Positions 24,771 to 35,093 are shown, counted from the stretch's first letter. The stretch is DNA of 64,000 nucleotides from an uncultured Oscillospiraceae bacterium (GCA_934481355.1 CAKSPH010000005.1:44438-108437), one strand, 5' to 3'. A program made the numbers and translations. The notes: a model not told the origin generated them from the sequence alone.

Positions 24771-26440
24771 CAGAACAGACCTGTGATCTTTCCGTCTGCG
24801 TCAACGTCGATGTTGTCAGCGGCAGGGACCTTCGGCAGACCCGGCATTACCATCACGTCGCCGGTATAGACTACCACGAATCCAGCGCCTGCGGAAGCCC
24901 TCACATCGCTGACGGTTATCCTGAAATGCTCCGGCTTGCCGAGCTTCGCGGGGTCGTCAGAGAGGGAATACTGCGTCTTTGCAACGCACACCGGAACTCT
25001 GTCCAGACCGAGCGCTTCTATCTCCTTGAGCGCCTTTGCAGCCCTGGGAGTGAAATCCACGCCGTCAGCGCGGTAAATCTCCCTTGCGATGATATCCAGC
25101 TTCTCCTTAACGGTGAGCTTCTCGTCATAGAGCGGCCTGTACTCGCTCCTGGTGCTCTCAATGGTCTCTACGACTGCGTTTGCGAGCTCGATCCCGCCCT
25201 CGCCGCCCTTGAGGAATACATCGGAGAAAGCGACCTTTGCGCCGTGCTTCTCGCAGTAATCCCTGACTACGGCAATTTCAGCGTCTGTATCGGTATAGAA
25301 ATGGTTGATGGCAACAACTACCGGAACGCCGAACTTTTTGAGATTCTCGATGTGAACGCCGAGGTTCACGATTCCCTTTTCAAGGGCTTCAACGTTCTCC
25401 CTGGTGAGGTCGGGCTTTGCAACGCCGCCGTTGTACTTCAGCGCGCGGATAGTCGCCACCAGCACGGTGCAGTCGGGCTTTAAGCCTGCGAAACGGCACT
25501 TGATGTCAAAGAACTTCTCCGCTCCGAGGTCGGAGCCGAAGCCCGCCTCGGTAATGGTGTAGTCGCTGAGCTTCATTGCAAGCTTGGTCGCTCTCACGGA
25601 GTTGCAGCCGTGAGCGATATTCGCGAAGGGGCCGCCGTGGATAAGCGCGGGGTTGCCTTCGAGAGTCTGCACGAGGTTCGGGTTGATGGCGTCCTTAAGC
25701 AGCGCGGTCATAGCGCCCACAGCGTGGAGGTCGCGCGCGAACACCGGTTCGCCGGAATAGGTGTAGGCAACCAAAATATTGCCAAGGCGCTCCTTCAGAT
25801 CCTCCAGGTCAGCCGCCAGGCAGAGGATAGCCATTATCTCGCTGGCAACGGTAATCTGGAAGTGATCCTCCCGGGGGATTCCGTTGACCTTGCCGCCCAT
25901 GCCGATAACGCAGTTGCGCAGGGCTCTGTCGTTCATGTCCAGGACGCGCTTGAACAGGATCCTGCGGACGTCTATCCCCAGCGCGTTCCCCTGCTGGATA
26001 TGGTTGTCCATCAGCGCTGCGAGCAGGTTGTTAGCCGCTGTGATAGCGTGCATATCTCCGGTGAAGTGCAGGTTGATGTCCTCCATGGGGACTACCTGAG
26101 AATAACCGCCGCCTGCCGCGCCGCCCTTGATGCCGAATACCGGGCCGAGAGACGGCTCACGAAGTGCGAGAATCGCCTTTCTGCCGGTCTTGTTCATTGC
26201 CTCGCAGAGACCTACCGATGTGGTGGTCTTGCCCTCGCCTGCGGGGGTGGGGTTGATGGCGGTCACGAGTATCAGCTTCCCGTCCGGCTTGTCTGCAAGC
26301 CTGTTGAACAGCTTCTGGGATAGCTTCGCCTTGTAGTGTCCGTATGGCTCCAGCTCTTCTTCCTCAATACCGAGATTTGCTGCGATCTCAGTTATTTTCT
26401 TCATCTTTGCCTGCTGTGCTATTTCAATATCTGTAAGCAT
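24770..26440 (-). CDS. fhs: Formate--tetrahydrofolate ligase
   Basis: ATP-dependent synthesis of 10-formyl-THF from formate, supplying purine synthesis and C1 metabolism in anaerobes. The 556-residue length is typical. P-loop [16 protein letters not shown] lies near residue 65; other family segments are [20 protein letters not shown] and the C-terminal [13 protein letters not shown]. It lies between parC (16 bp gap) and tsaE (1-base overlap). metF and a methionine synthase reactivation protein at 33-35 kb may use the same folate pool. Confidence 0.97.
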   Translation of the reverse strand: MLTDIEIAQQAKMKKITEIAANLGIEEEELEPYGHYKAKLSQKLFNRLADKPDGKLILVTAINPTPAGEGKTTTSVGLCEAMNKTGRKAILALREPSLGPVFGIKGGAAGGGYSQVVPMEDINLHFTGDMHAITAANNLLAALMDNHIQQGNALGIDVRRILFKRVLDMNDRALRNCVIGMGGKVNGIPREDHFQITVASEIMAILCLAADLEDLKERLGNILVAYTYSGEPVFARDLHAVGAMTALLKDAINPNLVQTLEGNPALIHGGPFANIAHGCNSVRATKLAMKLSDYTITEAGFGSDLGAEKFFDIKCRFAGLKPDCTVLVATIRALKYNGGVAKPDLTRENVEALEKGIVNLGVHIENLKKFGVPVVVAINHFYTDTDAEIAVVRDYCEKHGAKVAFSDVFLKGGEGGIELANAVVETIESTRSEYRPLYDEKLTVKEKLDIIAREIYRADGVDFTPRAAKALKEIEALGLDRVPVCVAKTQYSLSDDPAKLGKPEHFRITVSDVRASAGAGFVVVYTGDVMVMPGLPKVPAADNIDVDADGKITGLF

Positions 26441-26456
26441 TTTATGTCCTCCAATA

Positions 26457-28691
26457 TCACATCAGCGTAAGCTGATCAATGTCCTCGTCTGTCGCCGTCC
26501 CCGCAGAGGGAATAGTCTTTACGCGCAGCGCTTCGATATCCTTTACGCCGCTGTTTTCAGCCGGATAGGCTCCGGAAAGCTCCGCTTTGGTAAGGCGCAT
26601 TACCTGAACTCCATGAGTATCACGCGCAGCCTTTGGCAGCACCAGCGCGGTATTGAACACCAGCGCCTTTCCCGCCGTTGATTTCAGCACAAAGTCCGAC
26701 TCGCCCTTTATCAGGAACATTCCCACAAGCTCCGACAGGTCGGAGTAGGCTCCGGAGAGCTTGCGGCGCTTCGTCTTGGTCTCATAGCTTGAAAGCGGCA
26801 CCTTCGCGCACTTTCCGTTGCGGAAGAACATCACCAGCGTTTCGCTGTAATCCTCCGTCACCGCAAGGAATCGTATGCTCTCGCCGTCGTCAAATCCGAG
26901 CTTCGCCGGGATATAGTCGCCCATGGCGCTTGCCTTGGTCTCGTCGAAATCGGTGCAGCGCGTCTTGTAGACCTGATGCCTGTCCGTAAAGAACAGCAGC
27001 TCTGCGTTTCCGCTGACCTCCCGGGCGAGAATCACCTCGTCGTTCTCTTTCAGCTTGTGCTGATTGCTCATGCGCAGCGACTGCGGCGTTATCTTCTTAA
27101 AATATCCCTCGCGGGTCAGGAAGATGTTCACCGGACCGAGCTTCACCGGCTCCTCCGCGATATCTGCGGATTCCTCAACGTCATAGAGGAACATGGTGCG
27201 GCGCGGCTGACCGTATTTCTTTGAGATGTCGCGCAGCTCGTCTATTATCAGCTTGTTGACGCGCTTTTCATTCCCGAGGATATCCTCCATGTCCGCGATC
27301 TCCTTTTCGAGGTCTGCGATCTCCTGCGTGCGTTTGAGGATATATTCACGGTTGATGTGGCGCAGCTTTATTTCTGCAACATATTCCGCCTGAACCTCGT
27401 CTATACCGAAGCCTATCATAAGGTTCGGAACTACCTCGGCTTCCTCGTCGGTCTCGCGGATAAGCTTTATCGCATAGTCGATGTCGAGCAGTATCTTTTT
27501 CAGACCGTTCAGCAGGTGGAGCTTCTCTTTTTTCTTTTTCAGGTCGAACGCCACCCGGCGCTTTACGCATCCGCGGCGGAATATAGTCCACTCGTTCAGT
27601 ATCCCGTACACGCCCATTACGCGCGGGCTTCCGTTTATCAGTACGTTGAAGTTGCAGTTAAAATTATCCTGGAGCGGCGTAAGCCTGAACAGCTTGTTCA
27701 TAACCGCGTCGGGGTCCTGACCCTTTTTCAGGTCGAATGCAAGCCGCAGACCGGAGAGGTCGGTTTCGTCCCGGACGTCGGATATTTCTTTCAGCTTTCC
27801 GTCCTTTACCAGCTCCACCACCTTGTCGATTATCGCCTCGATAGTGGTGGTCGGCGGTATCTGAGTTACCTCGATGCAACGGGAATCCGGGTCGTAGTTA
27901 TACACCGCCCTGACCTTTACGGCGCCCATTCCGGTACGGTAGATCCTGTTCATCTCGGCTTCGTCATAGACGATGTAACCGCCGCCAGGGAAATCCGGGC
28001 CTTTCAGCGTAGAAAGCGCGTCATGCTCCGGATCCTTCATCAGCGCGATGGTGGTCTCGCATATCTCGCTGAGGTTGAACGAGCAGATATTGCTCGCCAT
28101 GGATACCGCAAGTCCGAAGTTGTTGTTCACCAGCACCGCCGGGTATCTCACCGGGAAAAGGCTGGGCTCCAGCATGGTGTTGTCGTAGTTCGGCACCATG
28201 TCCACGGCGTCCTTGTCTATCTCGGCGAACAGCTCGCCGCTTATCGGCTCCAGCTTCGCTTCGGTGTATCGCGAAGCCGCGTAAGCCATGTCCCGGGAAT
28301 ACGCCTTGCCGAAGTTGCCCTTGCTGTCAACGTAAGGGTGGAGAAGCGCCTCGTTTCCACGGGCTAGTCTTACCATGGTTTCGTAAATAGCCGCGTCGCC
28401 GTGGGGATTCAGCCGCATGGTCTGACCCACGATATTCGCGGATTTGGTGCGGTTTCCGGTAAGGAGCCCCATCTTGTACATCGTATACAGCAGCTTCCGG
28501 TGGGAGGGCTTGAAGCCGTCTATCTCCGGGAGCGCACGGCTGACTATAACGCTCATTGCGTAGGGCATATAGTTCTCTTCCAGCGTGCTGACTATATCTT
28601 TCTGTTCGACTATGCCGCTGCCCTCGATATATGCTCCCGACATTGAGGAGCTGAAGCGCTTCGGCTGCTTTTTTGGAGTGTTTTTCTTCAA
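26457..28691 (-). CDS. parC: DNA topoisomerase IV/gyrase-type subunit A
   Basis: Breakage-reunion subunit of a type IIA topoisomerase. The 744-residue protein has a winged-helix with catalytic Tyr in [10 protein letters not shown], a coiled tower and a degenerate C-terminal beta-pinwheel lacking a clear GyrA box (QRRGGRG), which favours the ParC type. The quinolone region reads PHGDAAIYE, with Ala and Glu where E. coli GyrA has Ser83 and Asp87. The start is TTG at 28691 with AGAGGAAG upstream; the next Met has no ribosome site. It is 45 bp downstream of the B subunit and 16 bp upstream of fhs. Confidence 0.9.
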   Translation of the reverse strand: MKKNTPKKQPKRFSSSMSGAYIEGSGIVEQKDIVSTLEENYMPYAMSVIVSRALPEIDGFKPSHRKLLYTMYKMGLLTGNRTKSANIVGQTMRLNPHGDAAIYETMVRLARGNEALLHPYVDSKGNFGKAYSRDMAYAASRYTEAKLEPISGELFAEIDKDAVDMVPNYDNTMLEPSLFPVRYPAVLVNNNFGLAVSMASNICSFNLSEICETTIALMKDPEHDALSTLKGPDFPGGGYIVYDEAEMNRIYRTGMGAVKVRAVYNYDPDSRCIEVTQIPPTTTIEAIIDKVVELVKDGKLKEISDVRDETDLSGLRLAFDLKKGQDPDAVMNKLFRLTPLQDNFNCNFNVLINGSPRVMGVYGILNEWTIFRRGCVKRRVAFDLKKKKEKLHLLNGLKKILLDIDYAIKLIRETDEEAEVVPNLMIGFGIDEVQAEYVAEIKLRHINREYILKRTQEIADLEKEIADMEDILGNEKRVNKLIIDELRDISKKYGQPRRTMFLYDVEESADIAEEPVKLGPVNIFLTREGYFKKITPQSLRMSNQHKLKENDEVILAREVSGNAELLFFTDRHQVYKTRCTDFDETKASAMGDYIPAKLGFDDGESIRFLAVTEDYSETLVMFFRNGKCAKVPLSSYETKTKRRKLSGAYSDLSELVGMFLIKGESDFVLKSTAGKALVFNTALVLPKAARDTHGVQVMRLTKAELSGAYPAENSGVKDIEALRVKTIPSAGTATDEDIDQLTLM

Positions 28692-28736
28692 AATCTATAC
28701 TTCCTCTGTTGTCTTAATTGTGAATCAGTATCCGGA

Positions 28737-30722
28737 TCAGCTTATATCGGCGGCGGCAAGGTACTTACTTCCGTTTTCCCTGATGAAGCGCTTGCGCCCC
28801 TCCAGATTGTTGCCGAGGAGCACGTCGAACATCTCGCGGGTCGCTTCAGCGTCCGTGGGATTCACCTTTATCAGGCGGCGCGTTTCCGGATTCATGGTGG
28901 TGAGGCTCATCATGTCGGGGTCGTTCTCACCGAGACCTTTGCTTCGCTGAATGGTGTACTTGTTCTCGCCTATCAGGCCGAGTATCTTGGCTTTCTCAGG
29001 CTCTGTGTAGGCGAAGTAGGTGCGCTCCCTGGTGGTTATCTCGTACAGCGGGGATTCCGCGATGTAGACATATCCCTTTTCGATAAGCGTGGGGCAGAGC
29101 TCCTGTATCATCGTCAGGATGAGCGTGCGTATCTGGAATCCGTCCTCGTCGGCATCAGTGCATATAACGATCTTATTCCAGCGGAGGTTATCAAGGTTGA
29201 ATGTTGAAAGCTGTTTGTTCGCCTTGGTCTTTACCTCTACTCCGCAGCCGAGCACCTTTATGAGATTCGTGATTATCTCGCTCTTGAATATCTTGTCGTA
29301 GCTTGCTTTAAGGCAGTTCAGTATCTTTCCGCGCACTGGAATGACCGCCTGAAACTCCGCGTCCCGGGCGAGCTTTACGGAACCCAGCGCCGAGTCGCCC
29401 TCCACAATGTAGACCTCCCGGCGGGAAACGTCCTTGCTGCGGCAGTCCACGAACTTGTCTATACGATTTGTGAGGTCGATGCTGCCCGTCAGCTTCTGTA
29501 GCGTGCTCTGGCGCACCTTGTCGGCGTTCTCGCGTGAACGCTTGTTTATCAGCACCTGCGTGCCTATCTTTACGGCTTCGTCCGGGTTTTCAAGGAAATA
29601 CACCTCAAGCTGATGCTTCAGCCACTCGGTCATTGCCTCGGTAATGAACTCGTTGTTTATCGCCTTTTTCGTCTGGTTTTCGTAGCTTGCCTGAGTCGAG
29701 AAGTTGTTGGAAATGAACACGAGACAGTCCTCAACGTCCTCCCACTTTATGCCCTTTTCGCCCTTGTTGTACTTGTTCCCGTTTTTCAGGTAGCCGTCTA
29801 TCTGGGACAGGAACGCTTTCTGGAGCGCTTTCTGCGGGCTTCCGCCGTGCTCCAGCCAGCTTGAATTGTGGTAGTGCTCGATGAACTGGACTTCCTTGCT
29901 GAATGTGAATGCAACGTTCATTTTCAGCTTGTACTCGTCCTTGTCATCGCGGTCGCGGCCCTGGCGCTCCGCCGTCCAGCACTGCGGGGTCGTCATGGAC
30001 TTGTCGCCGACCACCTCCAGCAGGTAGTCCCTGATTCCGTTTTCATAGCAGAATATCTGCTCGGTAAATGTGCCGTCCTCGTGCTCGTCCTTTAAGACCA
30101 GCTCAACGCCGTCGTTGACTATCGCCTGCCTGCGCAGGATATCCGCGAGATAATCCGCGCCGATGTCGATATCCGTGAAAACCTCCAGATCGGGCTTCCA
30201 GGTGATTTTGGTGCCTGTGGAGCCATCCCCGCGGGATTTTCTGAATCCGCGCTCGTCAGGGGTCACGTTGAAGCCCTTCTCAAAGCGCAGCGAGAAATTC
30301 CACTGCCCCCGGCGGCTCTCTACCTCCATGTATTCGCTGGAGAACTGCGTTGCACAGAGTCCCAGTCCGTTCAGACCGAGAGCAAACGAATAGTTTCCGC
30401 CGGAATTGTTGTTGTACTTGCTGCCTGCGTACAGCGTGCAGAATGCAAGCTCCCAGTTGTACTTATCCTCGGCCTTGTTGAAATCTATCGGGATACCGCG
30501 TCCGAAGTCCTCTACGGTTATCGACTTATCCGCATGGAGCGTGATGATTATCCGCTTGCCGTAGCCCTCACGCGCCTCGTCTATCGAGTTCGAGATGATC
30601 TCAAAAACCGAGTGCCGGCAGCCGTCCACGCTGTCGGAGCCGAAAATTACCCCCGGACGCAGGCGCACCTGGTCAGGACCCTTCAGCGATACCAGATCGT
30701 TGTAATTGTTTTCCTTTGCCAT
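28737..30722 (-). CDS. parE: DNA topoisomerase IV/gyrase-type subunit B
   Basis: ATPase subunit of the type IIA topoisomerase. The 661-residue protein has the GHKL motif NSIDEAREGYG, ATP-lid LGLNGLGLCATQ, TOPRIM EGDSALGSVKLARD and DADEDG where DADVDG is usual, and a C-terminal QRSKGLGENDPD motif. The N-terminal RPGVIFGSDSVDG differs from the common RPGMYIG form, so this is a divergent paralog group rather than the main gyrase. GGAGAGG precedes the ATG. It heads the apparent operon parE-parC-fhs-tsaE-tsaB. The 330 bp upstream contain only a divergent promoter and a small GCGCTGCGC-type hairpin. Confidence 0.9.
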   Translation of the reverse strand: MAKENNYNDLVSLKGPDQVRLRPGVIFGSDSVDGCRHSVFEIISNSIDEAREGYGKRIIITLHADKSITVEDFGRGIPIDFNKAEDKYNWELAFCTLYAGSKYNNNSGGNYSFALGLNGLGLCATQFSSEYMEVESRRGQWNFSLRFEKGFNVTPDERGFRKSRGDGSTGTKITWKPDLEVFTDIDIGADYLADILRRQAIVNDGVELVLKDEHEDGTFTEQIFCYENGIRDYLLEVVGDKSMTTPQCWTAERQGRDRDDKDEYKLKMNVAFTFSKEVQFIEHYHNSSWLEHGGSPQKALQKAFLSQIDGYLKNGNKYNKGEKGIKWEDVEDCLVFISNNFSTQASYENQTKKAINNEFITEAMTEWLKHQLEVYFLENPDEAVKIGTQVLINKRSRENADKVRQSTLQKLTGSIDLTNRIDKFVDCRSKDVSRREVYIVEGDSALGSVKLARDAEFQAVIPVRGKILNCLKASYDKIFKSEIITNLIKVLGCGVEVKTKANKQLSTFNLDNLRWNKIVICTDADEDGFQIRTLILTMIQELCPTLIEKGYVYIAESPLYEITTRERTYFAYTEPEKAKILGLIGENKYTIQRSKGLGENDPDMMSLTTMNPETRRLIKVNPTDAEATREMFDVLLGNNLEGRKRFIRENGSKYLAAADIS

Positions 30723-30951
30723 CTATGCCTCTCCTGTTTACCACAGTCATGCCCTGAAAAGAGCATAAAACTGCATTATCTTTTTTAGTATATCACAATC
30801 CGAAAAAAAAAGCAAGTAGCATAAACACCCATTTTACAGCGGATTTTTTCGTCCGCCGGAGACACGGAAGCACAGCTCCCGCCAGAATCCGCCCAGAAAA
30901 ACAATGCGCTGCGCTTTTGCGCAATAATTTGGTAAAATGATAAAAAAACAC

Positions 30952-30980
30952 TTGCATTAAATTGCGAAAAGTGATATAAT
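30952..30980 (+). promoter_or_regulatory. Promoter of the PHP-malic enzyme-metF operon
   Basis: TTGCAT, 17-bp spacer, TATAAT, about 80 bp upstream of the PHP gene. Confidence 0.7.
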
Positions 30981-31060
30981 ATTTAATAGCGTATGTGCAT
31001 AAAGCAAGTCCAATGTCCCCATACCGGTCCGCCGGTTCCATAAACAGACGAGGTGACTTA

Positions 31061-31909
31061 ATGAAAGCAGATCTACATTGCCACACAACTATATCCGACG
31101 GCTCCCTCGGGATATCCGATGTTATCCGTCAGGCAGACAGGAACGATGTCCGCTGTCTTGCCATAACCGACCACGACAGCCTTGCTTCGCTGTCGCGCTC
31201 TGCGGTGCTCGGAAAGCGGTATAACGTGACCGTTATTCCCGCCGTGGAGTTCTCCGCGTTCGACAGTGACAGAAAGAAAAAAGTACATATCATGTGCTAT
31301 ATGCCCGCAAAGCCCGACCGTCTGGAAGGTTTGTGCCTGCGCACCTCCACTGGAAGAATGGAGCTTGGCAAGCGCATGGCGGTAAAGGTCCTGGATAAGT
31401 ACCCCATCACGCTGGAGAGCATTCTGCGCTACTCCGCAGGCAGCAAGGCTATCTACAAGTGCCACATAATGCACGCGCTTATGGACTACGGCTACACCAC
31501 CGAGCTTTACGGCGATGTGTACGACTCCATTTTTGATGTAAAGGACGGTATCTGTGCGGAGGAGGTTGCTTCCGAGGCTGATTTCTACCCGGACGTTCAT
31601 TTCGTCACTACGCTGATACGCGCTTCCGGCGGAATCTCAGTCATGGCGCACCCGAAAGTCTACGACAGTACCGACCTGCTTGAAGAGCTCGCCTCAAAGC
31701 ACGAGATAGACGGCGTGGAGGTCTGGCATCAGAGCGCCGACCAATCCTATCAGAAAGATCTGCTCACAATCGCGGAAGCAAACGGTCTGCTGACCACCGG
31801 CGGATCTGATTTTCACGGATTCTACAACCACTACGCGATACAGATAGGCTCCAACCTCACCCCGGAGCCGGTTCTGAACAAAATCATCAATCATAAGGGC
31901 AAAGCCTGA
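31061..31909 (+). CDS. PHP-domain phosphoesterase (TrpH/YciV-like)
   Basis: A 282-residue metal-dependent phosphoesterase of the PHP superfamily. Metal ligands are visible in DLHCHTTISDG, ITDHDS, a central Glu in VIPAVEFSA, MAHPK and the C-terminal GGSDFHG. Related proteins (TrpH/RnaAM type) act on 3',5'-nucleoside bisphosphates or 5' RNA ends, but the exact substrate cannot be read here. The start at 31061 has GAGGTG upstream; an earlier Met lacks a ribosome site. It lies 28 bp upstream of the malic enzyme gene and is probably the first gene of that operon. Confidence 0.88.
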   Translation: MKADLHCHTTISDGSLGISDVIRQADRNDVRCLAITDHDSLASLSRSAVLGKRYNVTVIPAVEFSAFDSDRKKKVHIMCYMPAKPDRLEGLCLRTSTGRMELGKRMAVKVLDKYPITLESILRYSAGSKAIYKCHIMHALMDYGYTTELYGDVYDSIFDVKDGICAEEVASEADFYPDVHFVTTLIRASGGISVMAHPKVYDSTDLLEELASKHEIDGVEVWHQSADQSYQKDLLTIAEANGLLTTGGSDFHGFYNHYAIQIGSNLTPEPVLNKIINHKGKA

Positions 31910-31937
31910 ATTAATACATACAAAGAAGGACAAAAGC

Positions 31938-33119
31938 ATGGATATCAAAGAAAAAGCACTCCAGAAGCACTATGAATGGGGCGGCAAGCTTGAAGTAGTT
32001 TCCCGCGCGAAAATTGAAACCCGCGAGGATCTGTCCCTCGCCTACACTCCCGGCGTTGCACAGCCCTGCCTTGAAATAGCCAGGGATCCCGAGCTTTCCT
32101 ACAAGCTCACCCGCCGCAGCAACCTCGTTGCTGTAATCACTGACGGAACCGCAGTCCTCGGACTCGGCGACATCGGCGGACTTGCAGGAATGCCCGTAAT
32201 GGAGGGCAAGTGCTGTCTGTTCAAGGAATTCGGCGGCGTTGACGCATTCCCTCTCTGCATAAAAAGCAAGGACCCGGACGAGATAGTACGCACCATCGAA
32301 CTCATCTCTGACAGCTTCGGCGGTATCAACCTCGAGGATATTTCCGCGCCCCGCTGCTTCGAGATAGAGGCTAAGCTTAAGGAAAAGCTGGATATCCCTG
32401 TTTTCCACGACGACCAGCACGGCACCGCAATAGTTGTCGGCGCCGCTATGATAAACGCGATAAAGCTCGCCGGAAAGAAGCTTTCCGACATCACGGCAGT
32501 TATAAACGGCGCAGGCTCCGCAGGAATCGCAATCGGAAAGTTCCTGCTGAAGCTCGGCGTTGGCAACCTCATAATGGTTGACCTCTGCGGCATAATCAAC
32601 CGCGACGACCACTACGACAACCCCGCTCACGCCGAGATAGCCAGGCTCACAAACAAGAACAACATCAAGGGTAATCTCGCCGACGCCCTCAGGGGTGCGG
32701 ACGCATTCGTAGGCGTTTCCAAACCGAATCTTGTAACTCCCGAGATGGTGAAGTCCATGGCTGAAAAGCCCGTGCTCTTCCCGATGGCAAACCCAGAGCC
32801 GGAAATCACATACGACCTCGCAAAGCAGAGCGGAGCATACATAGTCGGCACCGGCAGAAGCGACTTCCCGAACCAGATAAACAACGTTCTGGTATTCCCC
32901 GGTATCTTCAAGGGAGCGCTCAAGGTACGCGCAAAGGCTATCACAGAGGAAATGAAGCTTGCTGCGGCTTATGCTATCGCAGGCCTTGTAACGGACGACA
33001 AGCTGTCCACCGACTATATAATCCCGAGCGCGCTGGATAAATCCGTGGCTCAGGCTGTGGCTGAAGCGGTCGCGGACGAGTGGCTCAGATCCGACCAACT
33101 GACAGGAGGTACAAAATGA
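31938..33119 (+). CDS. NAD(P)-dependent malic enzyme (oxaloacetate-decarboxylating)
   Basis: Converts malate to pyruvate and CO2 with reduction of NAD(P). The 393-residue short bacterial form has the malic N domain (YTPGVAQPCLEIA, TDGTAVLGLGDIG), metal site VFHDDQHGTAIV and Rossmann motif INGAGSAGIAIGK. AAGGA lies upstream. Its stop overlaps the start of the TSCPD gene (ATGA), so the two are translationally coupled. Cofactor preference is not determined; in fermenting Clostridia it commonly links C4 acids with pyruvate. Confidence 0.95.
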   Translation: MDIKEKALQKHYEWGGKLEVVSRAKIETREDLSLAYTPGVAQPCLEIARDPELSYKLTRRSNLVAVITDGTAVLGLGDIGGLAGMPVMEGKCCLFKEFGGVDAFPLCIKSKDPDEIVRTIELISDSFGGINLEDISAPRCFEIEAKLKEKLDIPVFHDDQHGTAIVVGAAMINAIKLAGKKLSDITAVINGAGSAGIAIGKFLLKLGVGNLIMVDLCGIINRDDHYDNPAHAEIARLTNKNNIKGNLADALRGADAFVGVSKPNLVTPEMVKSMAEKPVLFPMANPEPEITYDLAKQSGAYIVGTGRSDFPNQINNVLVFPGIFKGALKVRAKAITEEMKLAAAYAIAGLVTDDKLSTDYIIPSALDKSVAQAVAEAVADEWLRSDQLTGGTK

Positions 33120-33367
33120 CTTTTGAATATATACCACGGGGCGTATGCTCCCGCAAGATGGTTTTTGAGATCGAGGACGGAGTTATCAAGTCGCTTGAAG
33201 TTATCGGCGGCTGCAACGGAAACCTAAAAGGTATTTCCTCCCTCGTCAACGGAATGAAAGCTGAGGACGTCATCGCCCGCCTTGAGGGCATAACCTGCGG
33301 AAGCAAGCCCACATCATGCCCTGCACAGATCGCAGAGGCTCTCAAAAAGTATCTTTCTGAAAACTAA
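33116..33367 (+). CDS. TSCPD-domain protein (TIGR03905 type)
   Basis: An 83-residue protein of the TIGR03905 group, with the hallmark TSCPAQIA and a YIPRGVCSRKM start. It resembles the C-terminal TSCPD domain of class II ribonucleotide reductase (NrdJ). The function of free-standing copies is unknown; two or three conserved Cys suggest metal or redox chemistry. The start codon overlaps the malic enzyme stop by 4 bp and GGAGGT precedes it. metF begins 14 bp later. Confidence 0.88.
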   Translation: MTFEYIPRGVCSRKMVFEIEDGVIKSLEVIGGCNGNLKGISSLVNGMKAEDVIARLEGITCGSKPTSCPAQIAEALKKYLSEN

Positions 33368-33381
33368 AGGATCTACACAAT

Positions 33382-34254
33382 ATGAAAATACCTGAACTCT
33401 TCAAACAGGGCAGGACCGTGTTCTCTTTCGAGGTTTTCCCTCCGAAAAAGGACAACGATGTTTCTGTCATCTACGACACGCTCGACCAGTTAGGCGACCT
33501 CCGTCCGGATTTCATCAGCGTGACCTACGGAGCGGGCGGCAGCGCTGCAGGAGCCTCCACTACCGACCTTGTATGCCGCATAAAGGAGCATTGCCACACA
33601 GAGTCCATCGCGCACCTCACCTGCGTGAACTCCACCCACGCGGACATTGATGAGAAAATACAGGAATTCAGGGAGCGCGGCATTGAAAATGTGCTTGCGC
33701 TCCGCGGGGACATCAACCCGAATATTCCTCCGAAGCATGAATTTCTCCACGCAAGCGATCTCATAGAATACATGAAGCCACGCTCCGAACTGTCTTTTTC
33801 GGGCGGCTGCTACCCGGAGGTTCACCCTGAGGCAGCAAGTGCAGTAGACGATATCGTCAACCTGAAAAAGAAAGTGGACGCAGGCGCTTCACACCTGATT
33901 TCGCAGCTTTTCTTCGATAACAGCTCCTTCATCAGCTTTCTGGAAAAGGCTCGTATCGCCGGGATAAACGTCCCGATAGAAGCAGGTATCATGCCCTGCG
34001 TTAACGCAAAGCAGATTCAGAGAATGGTAACGATGTGCGGAGCCAGCCTCCCGCTGAAGTTCACAAAGATGATAAACCGCTACGGAGACAATCCCGAAGC
34101 AATGCGCGACGCCGGAATAGCGTATGCAGTCGATCAGATAATCGACCTTGTCGCACAGGGAGTTGATGGTATTCATCTCTACACAATGAACAATCCTTAT
34201 ATCGCAAGAAAAATCAGTGAAAGTATAGAAAAGGTGATACGCTGTGACAACTGA
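33382..34254 (+). CDS. metF: 5,10-methylenetetrahydrofolate reductase
   Basis: Flavoprotein that reduces 5,10-methylene-THF to 5-methyl-THF for methionine synthesis. The 290-residue TIM-barrel protein has FSFEVFPPKKD, SVTYGAGGS, LALRGD and the folate-binding QLFFDNSSF. Its last 11 bp overlap the start of the downstream methionine synthase reactivation gene, so the two products are made together. In acetogens MetF works with MetV and partner redox proteins; no MetV is visible here. Confidence 0.95.
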   Translation: MKIPELFKQGRTVFSFEVFPPKKDNDVSVIYDTLDQLGDLRPDFISVTYGAGGSAAGASTTDLVCRIKEHCHTESIAHLTCVNSTHADIDEKIQEFRERGIENVLALRGDINPNIPPKHEFLHASDLIEYMKPRSELSFSGGCYPEVHPEAASAVDDIVNLKKKVDAGASHLISQLFFDNSSFISFLEKARIAGINVPIEAGIMPCVNAKQIQRMVTMCGASLPLKFTKMINRYGDNPEAMRDAGIAYAVDQIIDLVAQGVDGIHLYTMNNPYIARKISESIEKVIRCDN

Positions 34255-34912
34255 AATAACCCGTATAAACAGAGCTGAGGCGCTGCGCTACATGGGCTAT
34301 ACCGAGGAGCCAGACGCCCGTATCAGCGCGGTTATCGACGAATGCGAACAGGAACTACTTAAGGAAGCGCGCCCTCAGTTCGTCTGGAGAGTATTCAATA
34401 TTCTGCGCAACGAGCGCGGACTGTACCTGTCAGACTGCGATTTTGCGCTGGAGGGAAAAGACATCGCAGAGCATCTGCGCGGCTGCGACAAGGCGGCTGT
34501 GGTATGCTCCACGCTTTCCTCAGACGCTGACAGATATCTGAAAAAGCTTGATGTTTCCGACTCGATGAAAGCATTGATTTCTGACGCGCTCGGTAATGCG
34601 CTCATTGAACAGGTAAACGAAAACGCCCGCCAGGATATCCTCGCGAATATGCCAGGATACTCCACCACATGGTGCTACGGCGCGGGCTACGGCGACTTCC
34701 CTCTGGACTGTGCCCCCATGCTTATCGCTTCCGTGGACGCTGTAAGGAAGATCGGAGTATGCTGCACTGCAACCAAAATGCTCACCCCGCGCAAGACGAT
34801 AATCGGCGTGATAGGACTTTACCGCGGAGAGCTTGACAAGAAGCGCAAAAGCTGCGAGGACTGCAACGCAAAGGACACCTGCAAATTCCGCGCTTACGGC
34901 GCACGCTGCTGA
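34244..34912 (+). CDS. Free-standing vitamin B12-dependent methionine synthase activation-domain protein
   Basis: A 222-residue protein resembling the C-terminal reactivation domain of MetH, encoded separately. Supporting segments are LLKEARPQFVWRVFN, VVCSTLSSDADRYL and STTWCYGAGYGDFPLDC; the last corresponds to the SAM-binding RxxxGYxxxPD region. A Cys-rich tail (CEDCNAKDTC, near residues 206-215) follows, of a type seen in the short clostridial MetH systems. It would reductively methylate inactivated cob(II)alamin. Start is GTG at 34244, with AAGGTG upstream, overlapping metF by 11 bp. The methyltransferase/corrinoid part of MetH is not in the window. Confidence 0.85.
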   Translation: MTTEITRINRAEALRYMGYTEEPDARISAVIDECEQELLKEARPQFVWRVFNILRNERGLYLSDCDFALEGKDIAEHLRGCDKAAVVCSTLSSDADRYLKKLDVSDSMKALISDALGNALIEQVNENARQDILANMPGYSTTWCYGAGYGDFPLDCAPMLIASVDAVRKIGVCCTATKMLTPRKTIIGVIGLYRGELDKKRKSCEDCNAKDTCKFRAYGARC

Positions 34913-34928
34913 GCAAAGTCAAAATAAC

Positions 34929-35024
34929 ATATGGTCGCCTCTAAAAACCTCATGTGAGCGAAAATGTGCAGTGCACACCCTGCCCATCTTTGCTTTTCAC
35001 ACCGGTTTTTAGAGGTTCGCATAT
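34929..35024. repeat. Short hairpin element, subfamily B, copy 4 (internally deleted)
   Basis: A 96-bp copy with termini GGTCGCCTCTAAAAACC and GGTTTTTAGAGGTTCGC inside ATAT flanks. The outer arms of subfamily B are kept (GAGCGAAAATGTGCAGTGCAC, TTTGCTTTTCACACCGG) but the central palindrome is missing. It begins 16 bp after the preceding stop codon. Confidence 0.8.
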
Positions 35025-35032
35025 AATAAAAT

Positions 35033-35060
35033 GCGCCGACATTCGTTATAGTGTCGGCGC
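35033..35060 (+). terminator. Terminator hairpin after the metF operon
   Basis: A perfect 9-bp stem GCGCCGACA / TGTCGGCGC with a 10-nt loop. The T-rich tract (ATTTTGTTC) starts a few bases after the stem. Confidence 0.65.
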
Positions 35061-35093
35061 CAGGATTTTGTTCAAATTATTAAAATAAACCTA

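Noticed and set aside
31911..33137. A 408-codon open frame antisense to the malic enzyme gene
   Set aside because: The + strand malic enzyme is unmistakable and in an operon; the antisense frame has no domain features. The same holds for long frames opposite parC, nrdD, dnaG and the alcohol dehydrogenase gene.
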